64,000 nt of DNA from JAKFYM01 sp964612065 (GCA_964612065.1 CAZTCD010000002.1:29863-93862); one strand, 5' to 3'. Shown: positions 26,390-34,803, numbered from the stretch's first letter. The notes: generated by a model from the sequence alone, not told the origin. A program made the numbers and translations.

Positions 26390-27237
26390 GGCTTCGCCTC
26401 CGGATTTTCCTCGGGCTTTGGTTCGGCGGGCGCGGGAGGAGGAGTTTCCGGCGGGTTATCCTTCTTTATCTCCGCTTCCACCTTCGCGGATCGAAACTTG
26501 TTCTCCAGTGGCTGAGTGACGAGTGCCAAGCGCACTTTGAGGTCTCGTAAGATGAAGATATTGACGCCAAAATCGCTTTTCAGGGGCAGGCGGTTCCTGG
26601 CGCGGAGGTCGATAGTGGACTGAAAATTGTCTTTTGGGTCGGCACGTACTTCGAGAACAATGTCATTCACGAAGTGATAGGGCGACCAAACGGCAGAATA
26701 CTCAGCGTGAAGAGTTTTTCCGTCGCTGAATTCCAAGGTCCATTCGGGGAGTTGTTCACGGATTACTTTGAGCGCTTCGGAATATACATCGGCGGCGGGA
26801 GCGCCCACTTTCACGCCCTCGAAGCCTGGGAAGCTCAGAAGCTGAGTGGCGGCCAGAGCGGGTTCGTAATCTCTTTGGATTTGCAGGCTGGGCTCGAGAA
26901 ACTCCGCTCCCTTTTCCACCCGGAAGGGGTAAACGGGGTGCACGAATTTCGGGGGATTCCGCGGGTCCGTGGTCAGATCGTGCACGGGGTTCATGTAATA
27001 GAGGTAGCCCAGGCCCCCTAAGGCAATGAGGGCCAGAAGGCCCATAAAGAAAGCAAACCAGCTGGTGGTTCCGGCCTGAATGAAGCGGGATAAGGAGGCG
27101 AAGAATAGCAGGCCGAGGCCCAGTACAGCGGCGATTGTCAAAGCCGCTCCCGCAAAGGGAGAAAGAAGATAGAAAAAGGAGCCGGCCAGGGAGCCGGCGA
27201 TCACGATCAGCAGCAGAAGCGTTGCTTTGGATAACAT
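26386..27237 (-). CDS. DUF1499 membrane-anchored protein
   Basis: ATG 27237 overlaps the hmgA stop (TAATG); the frame is open further upstream but only inside hmgA. The 283-aa product has three N-terminal membrane helices (within about residues 1-85). A DUF1499 domain follows, recognised by the opening NPVHDLTTDPRNPP and the later YSAVWSPYHFVNDIVLEVR. It ends in a Pro/Glu tail. DUF1499 proteins are of unknown function and are often near lipid or aromatic metabolism genes. It is the second gene of the hmgA operon. Confidence 0.8.
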   Translation of the reverse strand: MLSKATLLLLIVIAGSLAGSFFYLLSPFAGAALTIAAVLGLGLLFFASLSRFIQAGTTSWFAFFMGLLALIALGGLGYLYYMNPVHDLTTDPRNPPKFVHPVYPFRVEKGAEFLEPSLQIQRDYEPALAATQLLSFPGFEGVKVGAPAADVYSEALKVIREQLPEWTLEFSDGKTLHAEYSAVWSPYHFVNDIVLEVRADPKDNFQSTIDLRARNRLPLKSDFGVNIFILRDLKVRLALVTQPLENKFRSAKVEAEIKKDNPPETPPPAPAEPKPEENPEAKP

Positions 27238-28340
27238 TAAGTCTGCCAGCTCTTCCAGTAGTCCTGGAGCTCGATCCCTTCGAGCGAGGTGTCGCGGGTA
27301 AGCGGCCACCGGGTATCGATCATCACGGCGTATTCGTTCGTGAAGGTTTCTTTCGCTACCCTTTCTTCGGCTTTGGGGTGCGGGCCATGAGGGAAGCCGG
27401 CAGGATGAAAGCTCATCATGCCTGAGTGAAGGTTGGTGCGGCTGAAGAAGTCGCCGTTGTGGTAGAAGAGCACCTCATCGTAATCGATGTTCTGGTGGTA
27501 GAAGGGCACCTTCAGGGCGTCGCCATCGGTTTCGAGCGGGCGGGGCACGAAGGAGCAAACCACGAAATTGGGGGCCACGAAGGTGGTATGGGCGCTCGGC
27601 GGCAGATGGGCCCGGTGCGAGTTGAGAGGCATCAGCTGGTCCATATTGATCCGGAAAGGGAAAAGATCTCCCTTCCAGCCGATCACGTCGAAAAGATTCT
27701 CTTCGTATTCAAAGCGGGTGGTTTGCCCGTTGTGTTTCACTTCCACTTCCAGGCAGTTGAGGCCGTTTTTCTGAAGGAAGGATTGAAGCTCCTCAAGGTT
27801 GGCCACATCCAGCTGGGCGGAATCGTAGAACGCATTCTTGCCCAGCATTCCCCTGTCGGGCTCGCGGAAATCGCCGCTATGGTTCTCGATCAGCAGAAGC
27901 TGAGTGTCTTTCTCCGCCACGAACACATGGGAGAAGCATTTGGGGATCACCAGGTAATCGCCCGGGCGGTAGCGAAGCAGGCCGTATTCGGTGAGGAGAG
28001 AACCTTCTCCGAGATGGCAGAAATAAAGGGAATCCGCATCGGCATTGCGGAAGGCCTTCAGCTTCTTTTCCTTTTTAGGAAACACCCATTGGGAGCTGAT
28101 GGTGATGTCGTTGTTGAAGAGAAGGCGCTGCCGAGATCCGCTGCGATCCGCTTTTACGAGATCGTACATCCGGGGCTTGAGCGGGCCATCGATCACTTTC
28201 CATCGGGTGGAAGGCTTGCTCCGGATCAGGTGGGAAACCTGCCCGAAAAAACCTTTTCTCCCCTGCTCCTCTTCCACGCATCCTTGAGGAATTCCTTTAT
28301 GGGCCTGACGGGTGAACTTGCCTTGTGAAGTGAAGAACAT
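27237..28340 (-). CDS. hmgA: Homogentisate 1,2-dioxygenase
   Basis: The non-heme iron enzyme opens the homogentisate ring to maleylacetoacetate in phenylalanine and tyrosine breakdown. The open frame runs to 29159, but only from ATG 28340 is the sequence protein-like; AGGGGG stands four bases upstream. The 367-aa product is the shorter bacterial form. It is a cupin-fold protein: GDYLVIPKCFSHVF in the first half, and in the second half VPRPLETDGDAL, HQNIDYDEVLFYHNG and FHPAGFPHGPHP, which carry the family His/Glu ligands. It leads a five-gene operon. The preceding pathway step (hpd) is 5.4 kb away. I see no fumarylacetoacetase or maleylacetoacetate isomerase. Confidence 0.92.
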   Translation of the reverse strand: MFFTSQGKFTRQAHKGIPQGCVEEEQGRKGFFGQVSHLIRSKPSTRWKVIDGPLKPRMYDLVKADRSGSRQRLLFNNDITISSQWVFPKKEKKLKAFRNADADSLYFCHLGEGSLLTEYGLLRYRPGDYLVIPKCFSHVFVAEKDTQLLLIENHSGDFREPDRGMLGKNAFYDSAQLDVANLEELQSFLQKNGLNCLEVEVKHNGQTTRFEYEENLFDVIGWKGDLFPFRINMDQLMPLNSHRAHLPPSAHTTFVAPNFVVCSFVPRPLETDGDALKVPFYHQNIDYDEVLFYHNGDFFSRTNLHSGMMSFHPAGFPHGPHPKAEERVAKETFTNEYAVMIDTRWPLTRDTSLEGIELQDYWKSWQT

Positions 28341-28454
28341 CTTGCCCCCTTTTACACGGGAGCATAGCACCAGATCCTCGGCTGCGCGAAGCGTTAGAAG
28401 TGGGAGATTTTCATCTGGGGCCTCATGGGCAATTTTGCTAATTTGGGAGCCAAG

Positions 28455-29498
28455 ATGGCACATATTCCGAACCTTCACGGCTTCACTCTGCTCCGCAACG
28501 GGCTGAAGTATGATTATCCCTTCCGGGAAAGCATCCGGGGCCTCAGATCGCTCTGTTCTTCCGTGGTGGTGGCGCTGGGGCAGTCCGACGATGGCACCGA
28601 AGGCTCCTTGGATGGCCTGGACTTGGTGAAGATCCCTACCGTTTGGGATGAAGAGAAGCGCCGTGGCGGCTTGATCCTTTCCGAGCAAACCAATATCGCC
28701 CTGAGTGAGCTGCGAAAGCGAGTGCCGGCGGGCTGGGGCTTTTACCTTCAGGCGGATGAGGCGATAACCGAGCGGGACTTCAGCAGGATCGCGGAGGATC
28801 TTCTTAAAGCGGAAGCTCAGGGTTGCGACTGCATCTCCTTTCGATACCTGCATTTCTGGCAGAGCTACGAAGAGGTGGCAATCGGAAAGCGATGGTACCC
28901 CCAGGAGATCCGCTGCGTTCGCCTCGACTCCCCTATCGAAAGCTATGGCGACGCCCAGAGCTTTCGAGGGTGGACCACGCGCTACGAAAGCGAGGCTGTG
29001 ATTTATCACTACGGCCATGTAAGAGAAGCAGCGGCCTATGAGAAAAAGAAAAAGGATTTTCACCGCTGGTGGCATCCGGATTCCGAGATCTCCAGCGTGA
29101 TTGCCAAGGGTGAGAAGGTGGAGAAGCGGGAAGAAACCCTGCAATATCTCGGGCCTCATTCTTCGTTTATGAAGGAGAGGATTCAGGCGCAGGGCGGGCT
29201 CAGCGCGCCCTTAAAGCGAAAGATCATGGTGCTTGGAAGTAAAAGTGATTTTCCTCCTCTCTTCCTGGATCGTGTGCGCGCTGAGCTGGAGTTTACCTCA
29301 AATGAGGTGGAGATCAGGAAGCTTGAGCCGGAGAATGTGGTGCTGATGAAGCCCCTCTCTTTTTTCTCGAATGTGATTTCGCTCGGGAAGTATCGAAGCC
29401 GGGTTCCCCTTCGCATGGGCTCTCCTCAGGCACTCGATTTTTCGCCGGAGCTCCTGGCTGTGTTCCGGTTCTCGGAAAAGAATGTGAGGGTGGAATGA
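28455..29498 (+). CDS. Family 2-type glycosyltransferase
   Basis: A 347-aa protein that I start at ATG 28455, which has GGGAG five bases upstream; ATG 28425 is an in-frame alternative. The opening FTLLRNGLKYDYPFRESI and the following VVVALGQSDDGTEG are typical of GT-A fold glycosyltransferases that act on cell-surface glycans. Asp residues in GQSDDGTEG and LQADEAI would bind nucleotide-sugar and metal. An extra C-terminal segment (about 255-347) of unknown fold follows. Acceptor and sugar are unknown. Its stop overlaps the HD-domain gene (ATGA). Confidence 0.75.
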   Translation: MAHIPNLHGFTLLRNGLKYDYPFRESIRGLRSLCSSVVVALGQSDDGTEGSLDGLDLVKIPTVWDEEKRRGGLILSEQTNIALSELRKRVPAGWGFYLQADEAITERDFSRIAEDLLKAEAQGCDCISFRYLHFWQSYEEVAIGKRWYPQEIRCVRLDSPIESYGDAQSFRGWTTRYESEAVIYHYGHVREAAAYEKKKKDFHRWWHPDSEISSVIAKGEKVEKREETLQYLGPHSSFMKERIQAQGGLSAPLKRKIMVLGSKSDFPPLFLDRVRAELEFTSNEVEIRKLEPENVVLMKPLSFFSNVISLGKYRSRVPLRMGSPQALDFSPELLAVFRFSEKNVRVE

Positions 29499-30076
29499 AG
29501 TCGCAGATCCCGTCCCTTTTGGCTTTTGTCAAAGAGGCTGATCGTTTGAAGCTGGTGGAGCGGCAAACCCTGATCCATTCCGGGGGCCGGAGAGAGAACT
29601 CGGCCGAGCACTCCTGGCACCTCGCTCTTGCGGTGATGGCTTTTGCGGAGCTCGCCCCGGAGGGGTTGGATCTTCCAAAGGCGATCCGTATGGCGCTCTT
29701 ACACGATCTGGTGGAGATCGATGCGGGGGATGAGCTTGTGTATAGCGAGAACAAGGGGAAGAAAGAAAAGGAACTGAAAGCGATCGATCGCCTTTGCGCC
29801 CTCCTTCCCTCCTCGGTCGGCGCCGGCTTCAAGGAGACATGGCTGGAGTTCGAGGAAGGAGAATCGCCGGAAGCAAAATTCGTATCGGCTCTCGACCGTT
29901 TCCTTCCGATCTTCTCGAACTACTTCAACAAAGGCCATTCGTGGAAGAACCATGGGGTACCTTCCAGCAAAGTGGTGGCGCGGTGCGAGAAGCCGATATC
30001 CGAGATTCCCGGTTTGTGGGAAGCCACTCATTCGATGCTAGAGGAATGCATCTCCCGCGCGGAGCTCGACCGCTGA
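29495..30076 (+). CDS. HD-domain hydrolase, YfbR-like 5'-nucleotidase family
   Basis: A 193-aa protein of the HD family with metal ligands in RRENSAEHSWHLA (His) and LLHDLVEIDAGD (His-Asp, then Glu/Asp). This is the pattern of the YfbR/HDDC2 5'-deoxynucleotidases. In those relatives the enzyme removes phosphate from deoxynucleoside monophosphates in the cytoplasm, so nucleotide salvage is a likely role. It is translationally coupled to the glycosyltransferase upstream, with no obvious functional link. Confidence 0.85.
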   Translation: MKSQIPSLLAFVKEADRLKLVERQTLIHSGGRRENSAEHSWHLALAVMAFAELAPEGLDLPKAIRMALLHDLVEIDAGDELVYSENKGKKEKELKAIDRLCALLPSSVGAGFKETWLEFEEGESPEAKFVSALDRFLPIFSNYFNKGHSWKNHGVPSSKVVARCEKPISEIPGLWEATHSMLEECISRAELDR

Positions 30077-30120
30077 AAAAAATCCCCGGGAAATTCTTTC
30101 CAGGCGTGTTTTGTTTGTGT

Positions 30121-30134
30121 GAACAATTGTGTTC
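30121..30134. promoter_or_regulatory. Palindrome, possible operator
   Basis: GAACA-ATTG-TGTTC is a perfect 5-bp inverted repeat around four bases. One more base on each side brings a mismatch, then a further pair. It lies about 95 bp upstream of the small secreted acidic protein gene and is a plausible regulator binding site. No regulator gene is nearby. Confidence 0.3.
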
Positions 30135-30228
30135 GCATTTTCTAAAATTCCTATTTGCCGCCCAACGCCTGCCAGCGTAGCGTTTCTGCCGACACGCCAT
30201 CCGGCGCTAACCGTGAATAGGAGTAAAT

Positions 30229-30501
30229 ATGAAACGCTTGAACCTGATCTGGATCGCCGCCCTTATTTCCCTACCCGCTTTCGCTCAGAGCCGCCCAAAT
30301 CCTGAATGCGAAGCCCTTAAAAAACAGATCGACGCTATTTACGACGACCCCAGAGCCGAGCAGTGCGACGGTAGCGAAGAAGGCGAATGCGCCGCCTTCT
30401 GGGATCAGCTGGATTCTCTCTTCGACAAATACGACGAGCTCGGTTGCGAGGCCCCCGAGGACGAGGGCGGCGAGGAAGGCGGAAACCAGTTCAGGTTCTG
30501 A
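30229..30501 (+). CDS. Small secreted acidic cysteine-containing protein, 90 aa
   Basis: The protein begins MKRLNLIWIAALISLPAFAQ, a clear signal peptide. The mature part is about 70 aa, very acidic, with four cysteines that suggest disulfides, and ends in a Glu/Gly run. It has its own upstream region and a strong terminator (30518-30575), so it is a stand-alone unit that may be well expressed. I do not recognise the family; a periplasmic or released protein is likely. An AGGAG-like ribosome binding site (GGAG) precedes the ATG. Confidence 0.75.
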   Translation: MKRLNLIWIAALISLPAFAQSRPNPECEALKKQIDAIYDDPRAEQCDGSEEGECAAFWDQLDSLFDKYDELGCEAPEDEGGEEGGNQFRF

Positions 30502-30517
30502 GTTCCGAAAAATTCCA

Positions 30518-30575
30518 GGGGGTGCCGGACCTTCCCTATCCCTTCCAAATCCGGTACCGGTGCCCCCGCTTTTTT
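30518..30575 (+). terminator. Rho-independent terminator
   Basis: An 11-bp stem (30518-30528 with 30557-30567, two G-U pairs) encloses a loop of 28 bases and is followed by GC and six T (30570-30575). It ends the small secreted-protein gene and lies just before the convergent barrel gene's stop at 30580. Confidence 0.7.
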
Positions 30576-30579
30576 CAAG

Positions 30580-31686
30580 CTACAGATAATAATGAAACAT
30601 CAGGAAGGCGTAGTCTTCGAACTCGCGGCTTACCTGCAGCGCCTTTCGCTGGCTATAGGTGAGCTCCAGCTCGAAATGCGGGCGGGGATACCAAAGCAAT
30701 CCGCCCCCATAGCTGATCGTGAAGGAGCTCGGATTGGAACGGTTCGTTTCCGCGAAATCTTCCAGAGCAAGAACATGAAACCCTTTGAAGAGCTCATAGC
30801 CTAAGCGCCCGAAATGGTAGATACCGGTTTCCTCTGCGCCACCCGGGTTCAAGGATTGCTTCAGCTGAACCGCTCCCTCGCTCAGAAGATAAAAACGTTC
30901 CGTGAATCCGAGAATCCCGTGAAGGCTTGCCACCAGCCTGCGATGAGTATCGCTCTTGCCGCGCCACAGGCTCACTCCTACCCGGTATTTGTCGTCGAAG
31001 AAGCGTTCCACCTGGGCATTCACCGCCAGCTCTTCGGAGCGTAAGGCCGACTGCTGCCTGCTCTCCGAACCGCCAAACGCCAGGTGCCACTGTTCTCCGC
31101 TGAAGTGCAGCTCGGCCGCATTTCGCTCACTATCGTATCCGAAGCCCAAAGGCTGCCGGGTGGACACGATATGCTGGGGAAGATTGATGCCGAACGAGGG
31201 AAGGAAGCGGCCGGCCTTTACCTGCACCTGATCGGTGAGATTTCCCTGAAGGTAATAGCGGGTGATCTCACCTTTCAGATGATTTTCACGGTCGGGCTTT
31301 CCGAACGCGGCCACGGCCGTAACCGGACCGGCGGTGGCTCCGAGCTCTACCTGCCCCTGCATCAGGATGTACTTTCCTTCTTTTACCCGCCGGGTTTCCC
31401 GGTGGGTTTGCACCCCGCGCAGATCGCCACCCACGGTGAGCCATGTCGGAAAGTGCTCCGGCTTCAAAGCCCCGTGAAGGAAGAGGCTTTCGTTCTCGTA
31501 GCTCCAGGTGGAAAGCACCTCGGCCGACATTCCGCGCCCGTACTCGGTGAGCAGCCCTCCCCCGTTCGGGTTCACGTGGCAGGCATTGCAGTTCACGTAA
31601 TGGTGGCGAACCATGTCGGGAAACGCCTGCGCCCGGAATGCGGGCAGCAGCAGCAATGAGGCGAGAAAAAACTTCAGCGGTTTCAT
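30580..31686 (-). CDS. Outer-membrane beta-barrel with N-terminal c-type heme motif
   Basis: A 368-aa protein with a signal peptide (to about residue 21) followed by a short heme-binding stretch, CNACH at 33-37, within YVNCNACHVNPNGGG. From about residue 60 to the end it alternates hydrophobic and polar residues as in a beta-barrel and ends in the aromatic FHYYL expected of an outer-membrane protein. A single heme at the periplasmic mouth of a barrel suggests electron transfer into or across the outer membrane, but that is an inference. I know similar unassigned proteins from other Gram-negative bacteria. It is the last gene of a run with a YceI protein and a diheme lipoprotein. Confidence 0.75.
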   Translation of the reverse strand: MKPLKFFLASLLLLPAFRAQAFPDMVRHHYVNCNACHVNPNGGGLLTEYGRGMSAEVLSTWSYENESLFLHGALKPEHFPTWLTVGGDLRGVQTHRETRRVKEGKYILMQGQVELGATAGPVTAVAAFGKPDRENHLKGEITRYYLQGNLTDQVQVKAGRFLPSFGINLPQHIVSTRQPLGFGYDSERNAAELHFSGEQWHLAFGGSESRQQSALRSEELAVNAQVERFFDDKYRVGVSLWRGKSDTHRRLVASLHGILGFTERFYLLSEGAVQLKQSLNPGGAEETGIYHFGRLGYELFKGFHVLALEDFAETNRSNPSSFTISYGGGLLWYPRPHFELELTYSQRKALQVSREFEDYAFLMFHYYL

Positions 31687-31713
31687 TTCAACGGACCGAT
31701 CTTTCAGGAGTTC

Positions 31714-32295
31714 TTATTTCTTCAACGGCAGTATCACGTCCACGTTCACTACATCAGCTACCTTGATGCCGAGATAGGACGGAATCTCCACGGCGAAGTC
31801 GCTCAGCTTCACAGGGAATTTCGCGGCCACGTTTCCGTCCACTACCGTGAATGTTCCTGTTACTTCCTGCTCTTTTCCGTGGAGCTTCAACTTGCCCTTG
31901 AAGGGCTTCTCGCCCTTGTTCGTAAGTGTGGAGGCAAAGCCTTCGTCTACCGGCGCTTCGATGAGGGTAAGGGTGGATTTCGGGTACTCCTTCACCTCGA
32001 GGTATTTTTCCTTCATATGCTCGGTGCGAAGATCGATTCCGGTATCGAGCTTGTCCATGTCCATCTCGATCGATCCCTGGAGCTGATTGCCTTCCACTTT
32101 CAGCTGGCCGGCGGGGCCGGTGGCGGCGGTGCCGTGGATCTTGAGCATGCTGGGCTTTCCCACAGCAAGGAAAGTTACCTTGGCTCCTGCGGGATCCGCT
32201 TTCAGCTCCAGGGCTGTTTCTTTGGCGGGGGCCGGGGCTCCCAGGGCCAGCAAGGGAAGAAGTAAGCTGAAAAACATGGCGGTAGAGATCTTCAT
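31714..32295 (-). CDS. YceI-family periplasmic protein
   Basis: A 193-aa protein with a signal peptide (about 1-22) and the YceI lipocalin-like fold. VTFLAVGKPSMLKIHG at the start, the polar core around TGIDLRTEHMKEKYLEV and the closing strand FAVEIPSYLGIKVADVVNVDV mark the family. YceI proteins bind polyisoprenoid or quinone-like lipids in the periplasm. It lies between the diheme lipoprotein (24 bp upstream) and the heme-barrel gene (27 bp downstream), so all three are likely co-transcribed. A role in delivering a quinone or lipid to a redox chain is possible but unproven. Confidence 0.9.
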   Translation of the reverse strand: MKISTAMFFSLLLPLLALGAPAPAKETALELKADPAGAKVTFLAVGKPSMLKIHGTAATGPAGQLKVEGNQLQGSIEMDMDKLDTGIDLRTEHMKEKYLEVKEYPKSTLTLIEAPVDEGFASTLTNKGEKPFKGKLKLHGKEQEVTGTFTVVDGNVAAKFPVKLSDFAVEIPSYLGIKVADVVNVDVILPLKK

Positions 32296-32319
32296 AAATG
32301 ACTCCTCAAAAAGTGTTTT

Positions 32320-32991
32320 TTAATCCTTGGGGGCGCCAGAGCGGATCCATTCGAGCAGGAGGTTTTTTTCCTCCTCGGTGAGCTGGGCGCGGTTGGCGGG
32401 GGGCATCTGAAACATGCCGCCGATGTCCTGCACCCGGTACTCGATATCGCTGAGCAAGGGGGCCGTTTGCTCATAAGTGTCGAGCTCGGATTGATGGCAG
32501 CGGATGCACTTACTCTCGAAAACCTGAGCGCGGATCCGGGCGAAGTTTAGCCGGGGCGGTGCCGGCGGTTCCGTAGGATCCGGCTTTGGAGGTTCCGGCT
32601 CCGCTGGTGGCTCTACGGGTGGCTCGGTAGGTGCGGGAGGAGAAGGCTCTCCCGGAACTTCCGGAGCGCCTGCGGCCACCCAGGCCACGATAGCCTGCTT
32701 TTCCCTATTGGTAAGTTGAGGGCTGTTGGGAGGGGGCATGGCCGGGCGGGATCCTATCCCCTGCACTCTTTCTGAGATTTCCTGCGCCAGGCGCTGCGCG
32801 GCCGGATAGGAATTCATCCAGTCGTCATTCCCGTGGCAGCGGGAGCATTTGGGCCCGAAGGCCAGGCTCCTGATTTCGGAAAAGCCAAGGCTGGCTCGAT
32901 CCAGGGCCACGGAGGGCTCCTTCTCTTTTTCCACTTTGTAGGAGCAGGAGGAAAGGAGAGCGAGGGTAAGAAGTAGCGATCTGTTTTTCAT
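32320..32991 (-). CDS. Diheme c-type cytochrome lipoprotein
   Basis: A 223-aa lipoprotein (lipobox LSSC, Cys16) with two cytochrome-like modules. Each has a heme-binding motif, CSRCH (49-53) and CIRCH (162-166), and each ends with a Met-Pro-Pro segment (MPPPN, MPPAN) that can supply the distal Met ligand. A Pro/Glu-rich linker (about 111-147) separates them. The two modules are clearly related and probably arose by duplication. It is predicted to be a membrane-tethered electron carrier in the periplasm, upstream of the YceI and heme-barrel genes. Confidence 0.88.
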   Translation of the reverse strand: MKNRSLLLTLALLSSCSYKVEKEKEPSVALDRASLGFSEIRSLAFGPKCSRCHGNDDWMNSYPAAQRLAQEISERVQGIGSRPAMPPPNSPQLTNREKQAIVAWVAAGAPEVPGEPSPPAPTEPPVEPPAEPEPPKPDPTEPPAPPRLNFARIRAQVFESKCIRCHQSELDTYEQTAPLLSDIEYRVQDIGGMFQMPPANRAQLTEEEKNLLLEWIRSGAPKD

Positions 32992-33141
32992 ACTATGGGC
33001 TCCTTTCCTAGGCTGGGCCTGAGAGGAGAACTATCACGGAATCGCGAGCTAGTTCACCGTTCGTTCATATGACATCCATAAATGAAGCGTGAAATGGCGG
33101 AAGGAGCCGGTCACCTCCCTATGACCGCCCTTTTCTGCTGG

Positions 33142-33564
33142 TTATTCCTTTACGAAGATCAGCTGCCATTCGGGGTAGTGGCCGCGGGTATCGCCGGGCG
33201 CTTTGTCTTTATGAAAGTAGTAAAGCGGGAGGCCTTTCAGGGTGAGCTGGGGTTTGCCGTTGTTTCCCGTGATCGTTCCGAAAGGAGCTGGAGGTGCGAG
33301 GCCCTCGCTCACGGAAAGAGGCGGCCAAACTTCGAGGCAGCGCCCCCGGCATACGCTTTTCCCCTCGGTGTCGAGGTCGAAGGTATAGAGGGAAATGCCT
33401 TGGGCGTCGGCCAGCACCACGCGGGGCTGCCCTTCAAAGCGAACCTGGCTCAGGCTCACCTCCCGAACCTTATTTGATACTTCTGAAGGCGTTACTGTGA
33501 GGGCAGGAGCAGAGGTGGCGGAAAGGGCGAGGCCGATCAGCGCCAGAATGGATGGGGTTTTCAT
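33142..33564 (-). CDS. COG4315-type secreted protein
   Basis: A 140-aa exported protein: a signal peptide (to about residue 21), then the repeat typical of the PF03640/COG4315 family. The motifs are LADAQGISLYTFDLD with its aromatic/Asp pattern, GKSVCRGRCLEVWPPL with two Cys, and GLPLYYFHKDKAPGDTRG. The family is of unknown function; members are often near cytochromes or copper proteins, which fits here. It is on the same strand as, and 150 bp upstream of, the diheme lipoprotein gene. Confidence 0.9.
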   Translation of the reverse strand: MKTPSILALIGLALSATSAPALTVTPSEVSNKVREVSLSQVRFEGQPRVVLADAQGISLYTFDLDTEGKSVCRGRCLEVWPPLSVSEGLAPPAPFGTITGNNGKPQLTLKGLPLYYFHKDKAPGDTRGHYPEWQLIFVKE

Positions 33565-33591
33565 ATTGTTTCCTTTCTGTGGTTTCGGCTC

Positions 33592-33610
33592 AGCCGGCTC
33601 TTCGCCGGCT
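33592..33610. repeat. Inverted repeat (hairpin) upstream of the COG4315 gene
   Basis: AGCCGGC and GCCGGCT form a perfect 7-bp stem around a five-base loop. It lies just upstream of the COG4315 gene start at 33564 and has no T tract, so it is more likely a leader structure or operator than a terminator. Confidence 0.4.
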
Positions 33611-33703
33611 TTGCCTATGAAGGAAACCTACCCCTGCCCTGCCCAGAGGGGTACAGAGGCCGCCTTAGGAGAATGATGTGATTTGACGTGATTCAAGGGA
33701 GCG

Positions 33704-33732
33704 AAAAAAGGGCGAGGAAGAGCCCTTCGCCC
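33704..33732 (-). terminator. Rho-independent terminator of hpd
   Basis: On the minus strand GGGCGA and TCGCCC form a stem (33727-33732 with 33710-33715) closed by a short loop, followed by six T (33709-33704). It lies about 20 bp after the hpd stop. Confidence 0.8.
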
Positions 33733-33753
33733 TGAAAAGGATCTGAGTATTGC

Positions 33754-34803
33754 TTACTTCAGGTAGCCGCGCTTCATCTGATCGCGTTCAATGGCGTCGA
33801 AGAGCGCCTGGAAATTCCCGTTCCCGAAGCCCCAGTGGTTTTCCCTCTGGATGATCTCGAAGAAGATCGGGCCGATCATGTTTTTGGTGAAGATCTGCAG
33901 GAGGTATCCGGCTTCGTCGCCATCGGCAAGAAGGGAGAGGCTCTGGAGTTTGGCGCGCTCTTCCCAGAGGAGCGGAAGGCGGCTCGGAAGGGCTTCGTAA
34001 TAGGTATCCGGCGGAGCATCGAGGAATCCCACCTTCTCCTTGTTCAGCTCTTCCACGCAATGCACGGCATTCGAAACCAGGAAGGCTACGTGCTGGATGC
34101 CGGAGCCTTTGTACTCTTCCAGGTATTCGTTGATCTGGCTCTTCGCATCGCTGGATTCATTGATGGGAATGATCACTTTATAGCCCGGACTCACCATCAC
34201 TTTCGAGATCAGGCCGGTTTTCAGGCCTTTGATATCGAAGTAGCGCACGTTCTTGAAGTTGAAGATCTTGGCGTAGAAATCACACCATTTATCCATCTCT
34301 CCCTGGGGCACGTTATTGGTGAGGTGGTCGATCCGGATCAGCCCTTTTTGGGGAACCGGAGTTTCATGCGTGGGAGAGAATTCCTGCTTCAGCGTGAACT
34401 TATTGTCCACGAAGTAGATCAGGGAATCGCCGATTCCGTAAACGGCCGGAAAGGGCACGGATTTGTCTTTGCCATCGTAAGGCCTGGCGCCTCTTTTCAC
34501 CGCGAGCTCGAAGGCGGTCTTGCTGTTCTTCACTCTCCAGCCCATGGAGCAGGCTGAAGGGCCATGAGCCTTTTGAAAGCTTTCCGCGAAGGAGGCCGGC
34601 TGCTCGTTCAGGAGGAATACGCAATCGTTCTGTTCGTAATAATCCACTTTGCTGTGCTTGTGGCGGGCGGTGCGGGTAAAGCCAAGGCGGTGAAAGAGAT
34701 CACGCAGCGCTTCGGGTTTCGGGCTGGCGTACTCGATAAAAGCCATGCCTTCAATGCCGATAGGATTCTCCGTTTCCTGTCCGTCGAGATTAGGGAATTC
34801 CAT
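33754..34803 (-). CDS. hpd: 4-hydroxyphenylpyruvate dioxygenase
   Basis: The iron(II) enzyme turns 4-hydroxyphenylpyruvate into homogentisate, the substrate of HmgA at 27237-28340. The 349-aa protein has the two-module VOC fold. The iron ligands are visible in IRIDHLTNNV (His), GIQHVAFLV (His) and GPIFFEIIQRE (Glu), with the C-terminal FGNGNFQALFDAIE signature. Length and motifs are standard. It ends with its own terminator and is not in an operon with hmgA. It is divergent from the ABM-domain gene. Confidence 0.96.
   Translation of the reverse strand: MEFPNLDGQETENPIGIEGMAFIEYASPKPEALRDLFHRLGFTRTARHKHSKVDYYEQNDCVFLLNEQPASFAESFQKAHGPSACSMGWRVKNSKTAFELAVKRGARPYDGKDKSVPFPAVYGIGDSLIYFVDNKFTLKQEFSPTHETPVPQKGLIRIDHLTNNVPQGEMDKWCDFYAKIFNFKNVRYFDIKGLKTGLISKVMVSPGYKVIIPINESSDAKSQINEYLEEYKGSGIQHVAFLVSNAVHCVEELNKEKVGFLDAPPDTYYEALPSRLPLLWEERAKLQSLSLLADGDEAGYLLQIFTKNMIGPIFFEIIQRENHWGFGNGNFQALFDAIERDQMKRGYLK

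Noticed and set aside
28341..29159. N-terminal extension of the homogentisate dioxygenase frame
   Set aside because: It runs antisense through the glycosyltransferase gene, and the ATG at 28340 has a ribosome binding site and begins the family-like sequence.
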